From assembly GCA_958450365.1 (NCBI GenBank), contig CAUEEP010000921.1, positions 1,727,001 through 1,791,000 of the forward strand: DNA of 64,000 nucleotides, read 5' to 3'. The translations under genes and the position numbers were made by a program. This stretch comes from Mesorhabditis belari (Eukaryota > Nematoda > Chromadorea > Rhabditida > Rhabditidae). Positions 34,201 through 45,962 of the stretch are shown here, piece by piece (the stretch's first letter is position 1; each line of letters opens with the position of its first letter). Under the pieces are notes generated by a model. The model saw only the letters and a list, made by a program, of their open reading frames with translations. It ran no database searches and was not told the origin of the DNA.

Positions 34201-37200
34201 GTTGAATAATTTGAGCTATACTTTATGATTTGTAAACTTTTAGACACAACATCTTCGCAATGTGGATGGAAACAAAATTTGCGGATTGGGATGAATCACC
34301 TCAAAATTCTCGTTTTTCCTTTGCTCAACCGATGACGGAAAGTTTCCCGCTTGTTGACCCTGAAGCGAGGTAGCTTTAGTCATACTAATTTTAAAGTTTT
34401 CTTTTTTAGCATCGAGCCGGTGTTGACGAAGCTGGCCGAGATGAATGTGCAAGATCTTGTGAATGAACAGCGTGATAATGATGCGGGTTCAAATCCGGAA
34501 GAGCAGATCTTTCACAATACAGATCGAGATGACGCTTTCGACAATATTCGATGTGAGTTTGGGGATTGTTTGGTTTTGCAGATGTAAGTATCTACTATAT
34601 AGAGCAATGTCCGTCTGTACAGGCTTTTGCTCAGCAGCCGTCTTTGGGCCAAAAACTGAAATTTGATTGAAAAGTGGCAAAAAAGTCGATTTTTCATCAT
34701 TTTGTTCTAAGCGCTGGTTAATGTTAAAAATAAGGAACCCAAAAAACACCCACCCCCTACTTTAATTTGATACCGAAGCGCGCAGAAACAAATGTCTGGG
34801 CGCGAGATATGAGCATTTGTTGGAGTGTAAACAGACTATGCCACGCTCCTATAGGGGGCTTTTATTAGAGTAAATACGGTATTGATTAAAAATTTTGCTC
34901 CTATCCATGGATTTTCAATCGGGTTTAAATTTTAGACACACAAGAACAAACAATAGGAAGAAAAACTAAATTGAACGTTATACAAGCAGAAAAACAAGTA
35001 CAAAAAGTGCAAAAATGACCAAAAAAGAGAGCGATTGAAAATACCTGAGGGGGGCTACTTTGCGCCAACGGCAACCGCCATAACTTTCTTCGAGGGACCG
35101 ATCTTTATGTTTTGTGTCATTTGTAGATCTCAACAAGTGAACAAAACGACACAAAACAAAAGATGACCGACTTGGAGAGTTATGGCGGTGCGCAATTGGC
35201 GAAGAAAGTATGAAAATAAGTAAAATAAGTATTGACACCATTTGGTCTTTTGATGATCCACTTCTTCAAACGCGACCACATGGACTCGATATTTTGTGGG
35301 TGGGCGCTGGGTTGACAAAACTCCGCTGGTGGTTAACGGTCAAATGACGGTAGAGTGGAGGCAAGGTTGGAATTCCAACGTAGGCACCTCACAAGTCAGT
35401 GTAGAGGTTGCTGTCGGGTCGAACGCAAGCTTGCACAATGCTGAGAAGGGTGGATGCATCCCGTCTTTGAACCAACTGCATGGAGTCACGTTCGATTCCG
35501 CCGAACGACCACATCCTTCTTTGACCGGGTATTCTGCCACGATTGTATTTGCGGGAAATATACATCTCGTCCAACTCCATATCAACGCCTGGTCCACCGA
35601 TTTGTCTTGGATGTTTTGAGAACCATGTGGAGAAGACATCTCTCGTCCACTGACCCCATTGCTCTGTTGCAGTGTGCGCGAGTTTGAGTTCTCGAGCCAT
35701 GTCTGCATGCGTTTGGTACTGGTGTAGGTAGAGGTACGAGTACGAATTATGAAGAGAAAAAATACGAATTATCACAACACATAAAGAAATGGTGGACAAA
35801 AGAATTGGCCCCGATTGTATTCTTTTCAACTTTTCCGTATTTCGTTGGGCCACCCTTTGCTGAAATCACTGAAATCATTCTTCTAGGCATCAAGTCAACC
35901 AAATCCTATAGAATTTATGGAGAAAATTTTTGCCATTCATTCCGAATGAAGTACCAGCGCTCCATCTTTGATCTGAATCGTCTTCCCTTCAGTTTTGAAT
36001 TCACATATGCTCACAAGGGCTATAGGGTGTAGCATTCATCAATTTGGCAGTAAACCAACCCGGTAGACGAGTCTTCGCTGGCAAGCTGAACAACGCGTCC
36101 CATCAAAAGCTGCGACTTGTGGAGCGTTATCTTGGTACAACAGCCATCCTTATCCCATTTTCACGGCCGTAAATGGAAGAAGAGCGTTCTTCAAGATCGT
36201 CTTGTACCGGTGAGCTTCCAGGGTTGAGCTGAGAAGAACTAGTGGACCCGGCGAACTTCTGGACATGCACCTAAAGAATAACATTAGAGTGATTACTATA
36301 AAAGAAGCCTCTTACCGAATAATATGATTTGGTCCACGACCAAATTTCACCGTCGGGCGCAAGTATTGAATGGTGTATCGCTGCCCGCTGGGCGGATCGT
36401 TTAAAATGTGATGTACTCACTCTTTCTCATATTTTAATCATTTAGATCGCAATCGTGGCCAACCATCGAGCTACGCTTCTCTACAGAACGATGGGCGCTA
36501 CTCTGCTTCACTGCTTTCTGAAAAACGTGACCCTTCGCCGGAGGAGTATCGATCTCGTCAGCAATCCGCTCAACAATATCGATACTCTTCTCCACAACAA
36601 GCACAATACGATCAATATGGACGTCCGAGGCAGGATGTACAGAATTCTCGATACTCACCACCTTTCCAAGTTTTCCAAGAAAGACAGTCCCGTTACCAGC
36701 AAGAAGACCAACGCCGCTATTCGTCACCACAAAGACAGCAAGAACCTCGGTATTCACAAGACGATCGTTATATACAGGGAAGAGATGAGAATCGTTATCC
36801 ACCAGGGAGAGCGGAAAATCGCTACCCACAAGGATACTCATCGTCACAGAATGGACAGCAACAACGATACTATCAAGAGGAGCCCCGTCATCGGCAAAGG
36901 CAACCAGAGCCTCGCTATCCGGACCGAATGGGTTCGAACATCCCACCTCCACCGTCCTATGATGTAAGTTGATTAGTTTATTGTAGGCAAGTTAGACAGC
37001 CTTATCTATATCTATAAATTTCTAATAAGAAGAATACTTTCTAGTTAGTTATGCAAGTGTACCAAAAGCTTAATATTGCATAGCTACTAAAATTCATTCA
37101 TTTTAGGAAGCAATTGGCGACTCAATCTCGCGTGTTGCTTGTGAGCCAAGCGGTCGAGCCTCGCAGAATTCTTAGTGAGTTGCTCAAGCACTTTATTTTA

Positions 37201-38037
37201 CTGATTTACCTATTTAGTGGTGACTCAAGTTACTCGACTCGAATGGGAAGCACGAATGGTCGTCGTGATGAATCAAGGACCCAAGCCAATCAAGGTCGGA
37301 ATGATGGCTATGATCGGCCAGCTCGCCAGGTGAATCTTATTTAAAGTGTACACTGGAGAAATGAGCCACTACCCTAAATTTGCACAAGTAAACGCTTAAA
37401 AGTACACATATTTTTGCTTAAGAATGGTATTTACTTGTAAAGTTTTAGAAATTCAATCAACAAAGTCGTCCTGCTCCTCGAATGGGTGGAGCTCGAGGTA
37501 CTTTTGAATAAAAATCGCCACCTAAAAACTAAATTTAGCTACTCCTCAATTTGAGGAAATGACGACTTCAATAGCTTCATCCTCTTCATCTCTTTCTACT
37601 TCAAAAGAACAGAATCATCCGAAGCTCACGTTCAAGTAAGAAAGTTATATTTTGGTAAAAATTTATGCTTATTTTAGGACTCTTTCAAAACGTGAGTTCT
37701 ACGATTTCGAATCCGAAAAGCAACGGATTCTTGGCCTCCGAACAAGGACCACAAAGCCTAGTGAGTTTTATGGAAATAAAAATTTAGCAAATAACACATT
37801 TCTTCTATTTGAAGAACCTATTAGAAAGTTTTATTTTGAAAATTGACAACTTTACAACTCATAGAAGAAATATGAAATGTGGTAGTCTCGCATCGAATCC
37901 AGGATCAATATAGACGTTTTCAAATTTTTGTTTTAAATGCATAGTTTTAAAATATCTAAAAATTTGGTTGTTTATTTAAAATTTCAGATCAATTTTCCGA
38001 ATTCTTGATTGGAAGACCAACATCACCAAGAAACTGA
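31300..38037 (+). CDS. Maelstrom-like protein: HMG box, MAEL domain, long tail
   Basis: Maelstrom proteins act in transposon silencing and the piRNA pathway in animal germ cells. Joining 23 exons gives 824 residues: 31300-31373, 31416-31542, 32322-32387, 32441-32521, 32598-32696, 32737-32842, 32887-32941, 33086-33167, 33239-33335, 33378-33445, 33489-33566, 33611-33665, 33710-33814, 33890-34025, 34244-34369, 34410-34552, 36446-36963, 37107-37174, 37218-37329, 37449-37497, 37539-37635, 37678-37760, 37988-38037. Residues ~28-85 look like an HMG box (SDYWMFVNREG, GRIWHELSAEKRAMYRQEA). Residues ~190-430 fit the MAEL RNase-H-like fold (ELSLVIFNQAQGIL, AHAAQCEKQF, AHNRILVCAHHAGMATLF). Residues ~500-824 are rich in RY, Q, S and P. 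Phases agree throughout; intron 9 needs a GC donor. An upstream ATG at 31266 is out of frame, so the start is uncertain. The family call rests on motifs only. Confidence 0.72.
31577..32251. mobile_element. Foldback element in MAEL-like intron 2
   Basis: Outer arms of about 90 bp (TAGGTACTAAGGCAGTTG to about 31675, inverted 32160-32250) enclose a second inverted pair (AGGCGCCGTATATTTACC at 31708 and its complement ending 32070) whose arms contain GGCTTTGGCTCCGCACC. There is no transposase. It fills most of the 779-bp intron. Confidence 0.75.
34740..34880. repeat. MITE-like end in MAEL-like intron 16
   Basis: The segment from CCCACCCCCTACTTTAATTT to GGCTTTTATTAGAGTAAATA resembles an element end, but I cannot find its inverted partner with confidence. 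It precedes the Merlin remnant. Confidence 0.3.
35190..35800 (-). pseudogene. Merlin (IS1016/ISXO2-like) transposase remnant
   Basis: Read on the - strand, IGGPGVDMELDEMYISRKYNRGR and WSFGGIERDS, then LLSIVQACVRPDSNLYTDL, RHLTVNH and, in another frame, NIESMWSRLKKWI, follow in order the DDE domain of Merlin transposases. The acidic triad positions are visible (LDE, TDL, NIES). A stop after TDL and a frame change near NIES break the gene. It lies in the last long intron of the Maelstrom-like gene. Confidence 0.75.
35835..36400 (-). pseudogene. Tc1-type transposase remnant
   Basis: On the - strand and across several frames, PTVKFGRGPNHI, a DNAPQ-like catalytic block, and RNEWQKFSP...LVDLMPRR...ISAKGGPTKY match the order of a Tc1 transposase catalytic core and C-terminus. 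Multiple stops and frame changes show long decay. It ends about 45 bp before exon 17 of the Maelstrom-like gene. Confidence 0.65.
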
Positions 38038-38051
38038 AGTGAGGAGAAAAA

Positions 38052-38057
38052 TAATAA
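38052..38057 (+). terminator. Poly(A) signal of the Maelstrom-like gene
   Basis: AATAAA lies 15 bp after the stop codon, in an A/T-rich 3' end. Confidence 0.6.
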
Positions 38058-38398
38058 AATTTTAGTCTAAGTTTTTTGAAAAAAGACTAAAAATTATTGA
38101 CGCTTGACGCAGATACTGAGATGACTTAGTTTTTATTATTTTGAGAATTCTTTTTAATGTTTTGTTTTTTTTTTTGTGGAGGTGTTGTGATGACTATAAG
38201 TCGAGTAGGTACATTCTTGTATTTTAAGAAACGAAGTTCATTTCTCCTCCCATTTAATATGCTTTCTGATTATAACTTTTGTGTGATGTAATCTATTTTA
38301 CATTCGAAGTGTTGAGCTTTAGCAAAAGTTTTCATCCAAATGTGTGCTTTGTGTGGGTTTTATGTAACTCTCTCTTAACTTGTCGGGATGTAGTTAAA

Positions 38399-39000
38399 AC
38401 ATCGCCCTAATAGAAAACGCTCAAAACAGCGCCGTCAAATTTCTCACAATCCAAAAAACGAAGGCGGTTTAAGTTTTATACCAAAAAATTCATTGCGTTC
38501 TTGGCTACATGATGGGTGAAACAGTTTTTAAAAAGTTAATGTTTAATAGATAAAAAAGCACTCAAAATGGGTCTCTAAATATATTCAGTTAACCAACTGA
38601 GTATCACTCGACACACATTTTGAACGCTAATTCTATCTATGAAATATTAAGTTTTTTTAAAAAACTGTTTCTCACCCATCATGTAGCCAAGAACACAAGG
38701 AATTTTTTGGTATAAAACTTGAACCGGCTTGGTTTTTTGGATTGTGAGGAATTTGACAACGCTATTTTGAACGTTTTCTATTATGGCGCTTTTTTAACTA
38801 CGTCCTGACTTAACCAACTGAGTATCACTCGACACACATTTTGAACGCTCTTTTTATCTATGAAATATTAACTTTTTTTTTTAAAAAACTGTTTCACCCA
38901 TCATGTAGCCAGGAACGCAACGAATTTTTTGGTGTAAAACTTGAGCCGGTTGAGTTTTTTGAATTGTGATAAATTTGACGGTGCTGTTTTAACTACACTT
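38399..39000. repeat. Foldback with AAAACAGCGCC ends
   Basis: GAAAACGCTCAAAACAGCGCC at 38410 is inverted near 38755-38800, with long arms that include TTCTTGGCTACATGATGGGT. A third half-copy runs 38815-38990. It separates the Maelstrom-like gene from ragC and could carry the ragC promoter region. Confidence 0.65.
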
Positions 39001-39257
39001 CAACTTGTCTTTACAAGTCAGTTTCGCAATTAGCATTTTGTATTTTTGAATAAATATCGTGCGACAATTTTTGAGATCTTTCTTTGCAATCGATGATTTC
39101 CGATCAAATATTTGAATTTTTGAAAAAAAGGGTTGCAAAAAGGTTATTTGAACAAGTTTGGTTTGATCTTTAAGCTTAATCTTTAAACTTTTTAAATTGC
39201 CGAGATTTTACATTGATTAAATCAATTCTCAATATGGTTTTCATGTTTCAGCCAACG

Positions 39258-40230
39258 ATGTCTTCATATGGTGATGATGAGATTGACGACTACGCGTATG
39301 GATTGGATGAGGCTGAACGAGCCGCCCGACCGATTGTCATTCTGACCGGATTGAAAAGGTATATATTTGAAAAGGGCTAGCGATATGACATCATCGTTTG
39401 CATGCGTATCACGAATTATGCATGATTTAATCTTTCAACTCTTTAGGAGTGGAAAAACGTCGATTCGCAAAGTGGTCTTTCAAAAAATGTCGCCAAACGA
39501 AACGCTATTCGAGGAAAGCACTGCCCGAGTCACTCAAGATAGTTGGTGTTTTTGTAAAATGACAACTTTAATCCTAATTTATAAAATCTAAATAGTATCG
39601 AAGAGTTTAGTATTTAAAATTCATTACTATGATCAAAAACTAAAATGCTAAAAATTTTTTGTCTAATATTGAAAATGTTAAATATTTAGCCGTTCGCTCT
39701 TCGTTCATCAACTTCGAGACGGTGGAATTCCCGGGACAACTCAGCCCGTTTGATGCGAATACGGAGGATATGTTTAGGTAAGCTTTTTTTATAGCTTCTA
39801 TGATATAAATTGAGAACTTTTAAGTTAATACCATAAAGTATAATAAATATCTATTTAGACGTTGTGGAGCACTCCTTTTCATCATCGATGCGCAGGATGA
39901 TTATACAGAGTTGGTTTTCGATTTTGATTTTGTTTATCCGGAATTTTTAGGGCACAAAAAACGATGGCCCAATATTTCGCGCAAGCCTATCAAATCAACC
40001 AGAACATCAAGTTTGAAGTCTTCATTCATAAGGTTTGTAAAAAGTTTGCCATAAATGCTACTAGGTTGGTGCAATTTAAATTTTTTTTTTTTAAAAAAAT
40101 ATAATTCAAAAAAATATTTTTTTTAAAAAAATTTATAAAAAAAAAAAAAAAATTTTTTTTTTTTTTTCCTCCCCCCCTTTTTTTATACTTTTTGCTCTCC
40201 CCCCTTTCCAAAATATTTTTTTTTTTTTTT

Positions 40231-40312
<82 letters not shown>

Positions 40313-40348
40313 GGTGGTGTTTTGTGGGTTTTTTTTTTTTTTTTTTTT

Positions 40349-40414
<66 letters not shown>

Positions 40415-40449
40415 TTTTTTTTTTTTTTTTTTTTTGTTTTTTTTTTTTT

Positions 40450-40547
<98 letters not shown>

Positions 40548-40613
40548 TTATTTAAATATTTTTTAATTATTTTTTCCCCCTAAAATTATTATTTTTTTTT
40601 TTTTTTTTTTTTT

Positions 40614-40683
<70 letters not shown>

Positions 40684-40799
40684 TTATTTTTTTTTTTTTT
40701 TTTTTTTTTTTTTATTTTGGTTTTTTTTTTTTTTTTTTTTTTTTTGTTTTTTTTTTTTTGTTTGTTTGTTTTTTTTTTTTTTTTATTTTATATTTTTTG

Positions 40800-40848
<49 letters not shown>

Positions 40849-40872
40849 TTTTTTTTTTTTTTTTTTTTTTTT

Positions 40873-40914
<42 letters not shown>

Positions 40915-41186
40915 TTTTTTTTTTTTTTTTTTTGTGGGTTTTTTGTGTTTTTTTTTTTTTTTGTTTTTATTTTTTTATTTTTTTTTTGGGGGGTTTAAGT
41001 GGTTATATTTTTTTTTTATGTGAATATATTTTGGAGTGGGGGATAGTAGGATATATATATGTAATGTTTTTTTTTTTTTTATTATTTATTAAAATAGGGG
41101 GGGGGGGAATATGAAATAAAAAATTTTAAAAAGATAAAAAAAAAAAAAAAAAAGAAAAAAAAGAAGAAAATAAATATGTAAAAAAG

Positions 41187-41281
<95 letters not shown>

Positions 41282-42300
41282 AAAAAAAAAAATATATTTT
41301 CTCGTTTCCAGGTTGATGGTCTTCCCGAAGAATCGAAACTAGACACGAACTTTGAGCTTTTTCACAAGGTAATGTTTACTTTTTAATGTAATACTCTATT
41401 TTTTTTACAGATAACCATTTATTTTTTTAGATGAAAGAAGATCTGTCGGAGCAAGGACTCGATAAAATCATGAACACAGTCTCATTTCATCTCACCTCGA
41501 TTTACGATCACTCAATATTCGAAGCGTTTAGTAAGGTGAGATTTGGGTTTTCTAAAACTATTATAATAAAAAGAGTAACCGTTTTAGGTTGTGCAAAAAT
41601 TGATCAAACAACTACCAACCCTTGAACGACTATTGGATATCTTCAATCAGGTGACGTTTTCGAATAATGCTTTAGGAAGTTAAATTTTTATCATGCTTGT
41701 TTTTTAGAGCTCAAACGTCGAGAAATCATTTCTTTTTGATGTGGTGTCGAAAATTTACATTGCCACCGATTCAAGTCCCGTCGAAATGGCAACTTATGAA
41801 CTGTGCTGTGATATGATTGATGTTACGATTGATATCTCGGCAATTTATGGGTTTGTTTTTAAATTAGAAATGGCTAGCTTGTAGATGCAGTAATAATGAG
41901 TTTCTAGAAGAGTTAGTTATTAATCGATATTAAAAATATCGATTTTAGTAGCAAAAACGATGGCACTTCAGCGTTCGACGAGAAATCGTATGCAGAGATT
42001 CGATTACAAACAGAACAGGTGAGCTTTAATTTATTTTTCTTATCTGTCTAGTTTCTTTTAGGTCCTCGTTCTTCGTCAACTTTCCAAACATTTGGCCCTT
42101 GTGTGCATTCTGAGATCGGAGAACTATGAGAAAAAAGGCCTCATCGAGCACAACTTTAACATCTTCAAAATGGTAATTTGTTGATGCAAGATTATATTCA
42201 AACAGCGTTTTAGGGCATTGAGAAAGTGTTCCGTGTTCGAAAGCAAATGAATTCAGGAATTCCCCACAGCAACTCGTCACAAGTCGGCTCATACCAGTAA
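39258..42300 (+). CDS. ragc-1: Ras-related GTP-binding protein RagC
   Basis: RagC pairs with RagA/B on lysosomes and recruits TORC1 when amino acids are present. Exons: 39258-39358, 39447-39541, 39690-39777, 39859-39913, 39951-40032, 41312-41368, 41431-41535, 41588-41650, 41708-41850, 41949-42018, 42062-42172, 42214-42300, about 351 residues. The P-loop is GLKRSGKTSI, the G3 region VEFPGQ, and G4 HKVDG. Then come [20 protein letters not shown] and the roadblock-like C-terminal domain ([27 protein letters not shown]). The family match is strong over its full length. The acceptor TTTCAG ends at 39251, seven bases before the ATG, suggesting trans-splicing. Exons 4 and 5 do not join in phase: either the A run at 39956-39961 has one base too many or the donor is unusual. 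Intron 5 is a 1.28-kb homopolymer tract. The symbol follows the C. elegans orthologue. Confidence 0.93.
40070..41290. repeat. Poly-T then poly-A tract in RagC intron 5
   Basis: Nearly pure T from about 40210 to 41000 with scattered G and A, then nearly pure A from about 41140 to 41290. It starts just after CTAGGTTGGTGCAATTT, a mariner-type end. Phenylalanine-only frames are artefacts. A T-rich/A-rich inverted repeat whose length the assembly failed to resolve is the most likely explanation. Confidence 0.8.
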
Positions 42301-43026
42301 AAGATTTGAGGTTTACTCTTGTTTTAGAAGCCCTAAGCATTCCATTTCATTGATTTTCTTTGAGAAAGTAGGTGTTATTAATCTTTGTAAGTTACTCTCG
42401 TTATGGATACGCCCAATCTTTAGTCATTCACTGGTTTGACTTTCTTTAATAAGGTAAAGAGATATAAATTTGTGTACATTTTTGACAAGCTTGCCATATC
42501 CGCCAAAAAACATTTCCTATCCTCAACTTTTTGGTGTTTTCTCTTTCTTTTCATTTCCCTTTTTGCTCTTTTTGCTCAATCTTTTTTATTTGTTTTGATC
42601 ATATCCTGTGATTCCATTAGAATTTGTGCAGTTGTTGTTTTTTTGTGTAAGAATAAGGTTTCTTTTCGGTATTAAGATTTATCTCGAGAGTCGATTTTTT
42701 CTAATTTGATAAATTGAGCTTTACGTATTTTTGTGGTGAGAACATGCAAATCTTATTATTTTAGTGAATTGACTGATCGATTACGATGCAGGTAAATCAA
42801 TAATAGAAGCATCAAATGTTTAGCTGAAAGTGGAAAGCAATGAAATTAACGTTTTGACTGGTCGCCCTGCCAGCCAGATGGTGTTTTTCCGACGCTTTTT
42901 TGTGTACGGTAATGCGGATTCGATCCGGCTGATTTCCAGGCCGAAAAAATAAAATCCTTGCAGTCAACTTTCACAAGTGCTTCAAATTCGAGAGCTGCTA
43001 CTTTCCGGCTAGGCGAACTGGGCGAA

Positions 43027-43170
43027 CTTTGAGCTCATTCCTGTAAACACACCTTTCTGGTGCACTCAAGTCTCCACTTTCTCCTCGTGCTACCAAATCA
43101 TCGTTTCTGGGAGTAAATGAGGAATTTGGTGCGCCAGAAAGGGTGCTTTTACAATTGAGCACAAAGTATA
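43027..43170. repeat. 'CTGGTGCACT' foldback MITE
   Basis: Arms GTAAACACACCTTTCTGGTG and CGCCAGAAAGGGTGCTTTTA around a core with CTCCTCGTGC. Same family as 988-1105. Between 42301 and 43840 nothing else is supported; a GCCCTGCCAGCCAGATGG stretch at 42860-42950 may be a decayed tRNA-like sequence. Confidence 0.7.
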
Positions 43171-43848
43171 TAAGAACTATACTTGCTTCTATCATTGAAA
43201 AACAGAAACGAATCGTTTCCTCTCAAATTTTGTTACTATTCATCTACAAATTTTGTTCAAAACGCTTTGAAAAGAACGTTTTGAACTATTTCCCACTTTT
43301 ACTCATTCACATTGTTGTTATTTTTTCTTCATTTCTGATCTCTCAATTCTTTTCTCTTGATTCCATTCAAAAGTGACTCTAAACTGCCACTTTTCCTTCC
43401 TTTCTTTTGTGCTTTTTTTTCTTTTTCTTTTTCTTCAGCTTTTGTGTGAGGTTTGTGTCGAGAAAAATGAAAAAAAAAGAAAAAAGATTGGCGAGATGAT
43501 CGGATGATTTTGTGAGAAGAAAAGCAAGCGCGTTCTAGTATTCTGAAATTTGAATACCTATTTGCTTTTGAGTTCCGTTTAGGAGTTTCTTTACTGAACT
43601 TAAGGTATTCACTGACAGAGTTGCGTTTTTGCGTTTGCGTTTTTCCTTAACACGTTGACGACAATGGCGTTTTTGCACAAACAATCGCATGGGACCACGT
43701 TGTTTTTCTAGCTTTAAAAAAACTCACCTGACATCAGGTGACAATGTCCCGCCAGTGTTCTTTTTTTCAAACTTAAAATTTTGGAAAAATTTAAAATGAT
43801 TATTTGATAATTAAGGAATCAAGTTAATCTAGAAAGTTTTATTCATTG

Positions 43849-44228
43849 GCGACCTTTTTTGCGCACCTGGACATTTGCGCACCTTTTTTTGCTGGAAAAG
43901 GCCTTAGGAAAGGTCGTAGAGCTTCGAAAATATATCCATATAAGGGAATCGTATGCGTAGATTCCGAATTTCGACAAATCAGACCTCGCTGACACGTCAA
44001 ATTTGAGCTAAAAGGCAAAAACTACGCAACTTAACGCTTTTCCGCAGTTTTTGCCTTTTAGCCCAAATTTGACGTTTCAGCGAGGTCTGATTTGTCGAAA
44101 TTCGGAATCTACGCATACGGTTCCCCTTTATGCAAACATTTTTGAAGCTCTAGGACCTTTCCTAAGGCCTTTTCCAGCAAAAAAAAGGTGCGCAAATGTC
44201 CAGGTGCGCAAAAAAAGGTCGCATTTGT
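43849..44228. repeat. Foldback element, arms about 190 bp
   Basis: GCGACCTTTTTTGCGCACC at the left is inverted at the right as GGTGCGCAAAAAAAGGTCGC, and the arms stay complementary up to the centre near 44035 (GCAAAAACTACGC). A short related motif, AAAAAAAGGTCG, also occurs near 7170. Confidence 0.8.
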
Positions 44229-44560
44229 CCCACCCCCGATTGGGATCAAAATTCGATTGATTTAGAGGGAAAGTTGACGTTTTCGAACAGATTACGAAAA
44301 AGAAAGATGAAAGATTACGATAGTTTTTCATGTCTTTTAGAAAATTAGAAAATAATTACGGCAATTTGTTCATTTTTTTCTTTTTTTTGAACCATCTTTC
44401 ATACCAAAATCTCTCGTTCTGTAAATAGTGATCTCGATTTTTTTCAAGGAAAGCTTGAAAAAACTGCCAGCTTTCAGGCTAGATTGTTTTAAATTTATTG
44501 AAAGATTTTTGCTATCTTTGCTAGCTTTTTTTGCAGTTTTCTTTTTCTTGTCTAGTTACC

Positions 44561-45561
44561 GTATTTTCTCTAATTTTCTGCACCCTAGCGAGCCGAGTTG
44601 GTGACTATTTTACCGTTTCCAAGCTTTTGCAGAAGCTCAACACTCAAATCCTCCACTAGATCTCATCGTCCGACTTTTGGTTAGCCGTCCTGCGGTTGAG
44701 CCGAGTTGATGCCTATTTTCTCGTTCCCAATTTTTCCCAGAAGCTCAAAATGCTAATCATCGTCAAGATCTCATCGTCAGCTACATTTTCCGCCCACACA
44801 TCGATAGGTTCTGATAAGGGGTTCTCGAGATTTCGAGGAATTTAGGCGGCGCTCAGGATCCACTACTATTAGAGAGAATACGGTATTTTATCAGTAGGAA
44901 ATGAGAAAGAAAAGCTTAGGAAAAGGCTTGGGCCAAGATTTCTCCTTCTGCATGACTTTAGAGTTCATTCGGTGCGCCTGGAGGGTTCAGTGCGCCATTT
45001 AAAAGTGTGTTTTTCATGTACCGGCTTTTCCCTAATGCACCCCGTCGAGTTGATGCCCATTTTACAGTTTCTAAGTTTTCCCAGAAGCTCAACACTCTAA
45101 TCATCGTCAAGATCTCATCGTCAGCTACATTTTCCGACCACACATCGATAGGTTCTGATAAGCGGTTCTCGAGATTTCGAGGAATTTAGGAAAGCGAGCT
45201 ACCGAGGAAGCGGGATTAGGGAAAGCAATGAACCGAAAATTGCGTTTTGACTAAACAAAACCCAAGTTTTGTCGATTGATCGAGTTCTTAACGTTAGCTG
45301 AGCTAAGAATTTGCTACTGAAAGTTTAAAGAATTACTTTCTAATAGTATTCTTTCTAATAGTAATGCACCGCGCTGAGCCGAGTTGATGACGATTTTATA
45401 GTTTCTAAGCTTTCACAGAAGCTCAACACTCTAATCTCCCACTAGATCTCATCGTCAGCTACATTTTCCGCCCACATATCGATAGATTCTGATAAGCGGT
45501 TCTCGAGATTTCGAGGAATTTAGGCAACGCTCAGGGTCCACTACTATTAGAGAAAATACGG
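44561..45561. repeat. Cluster of 'TAGTAGTG' MITE copies
   Basis: Three copies or parts (44561-44884, about 45030-45190, 45340-45561) carry GAGCCGAGTTGATG, CAGAAGCTCAACACTC, AGATCTCATCGTCAGC and GGTTCTCGAGATTTCGAGG, and most end in AGAGAAAATACGGTA or similar. On the - strand one frame is open across this segment in more than one copy (containing DVWAENVADDEILTMI). Confidence 0.7.
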
Positions 45562-45589
45562 TAACTCCCTTTGGAGTAAAGGAGATCAA

Positions 45590-45670
45590 TTCCATTGTGA
45601 TGTAATGGTTAGCACAGTTGCCCGAGAAGTGAAAGGTTCGAGTCCCGGTGAAGGGTTCGAGTCCCGGCGA
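45590..45670 (+). tRNA. tRNA-like sequence with duplicated T arm
   Basis: The A box is TGATGTAATGGTTAGCA, as in Gln/Glu-type tRNAs. The B box GGTTCGAGTCCCGG occurs twice, 19 bp apart. The anticodon arm is not well formed. It is probably a pseudo-tRNA with a small internal duplication. Confidence 0.45.
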
Positions 45671-45962
45671 CGCGCAAGCTTTTAATTTACTCTAGTTCCA
45701 ACTGTCTATTCAGTGTTTATTCGTTTTTAAAGCCATGCTAAAATACCTTTTATCTACAAGATCAATACATCGAGCAATAGCAAGCTATCAAGATTCATCA
45801 AGCTATTGGAGCAACAGAAACGAGTGGCTTGATTTAAGGCATTATTTCGAATAACGTCTTTAATCCTATTCAGTTATTCTATTCACAATTTTTCTAAGCT
45901 AGCTTACACTGTAGCTTACACTGTAAATACTGTAAATATCTCCATTTCTCATTCCACGTACA

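Noticed and set aside
35805..36032. 75-residue + strand frame
   Set aside because: It is the antisense of the Tc1 transposase remnant.
40192..41114. Poly-phenylalanine proteins
   Set aside because: Homopolymer T inside a RagC intron.
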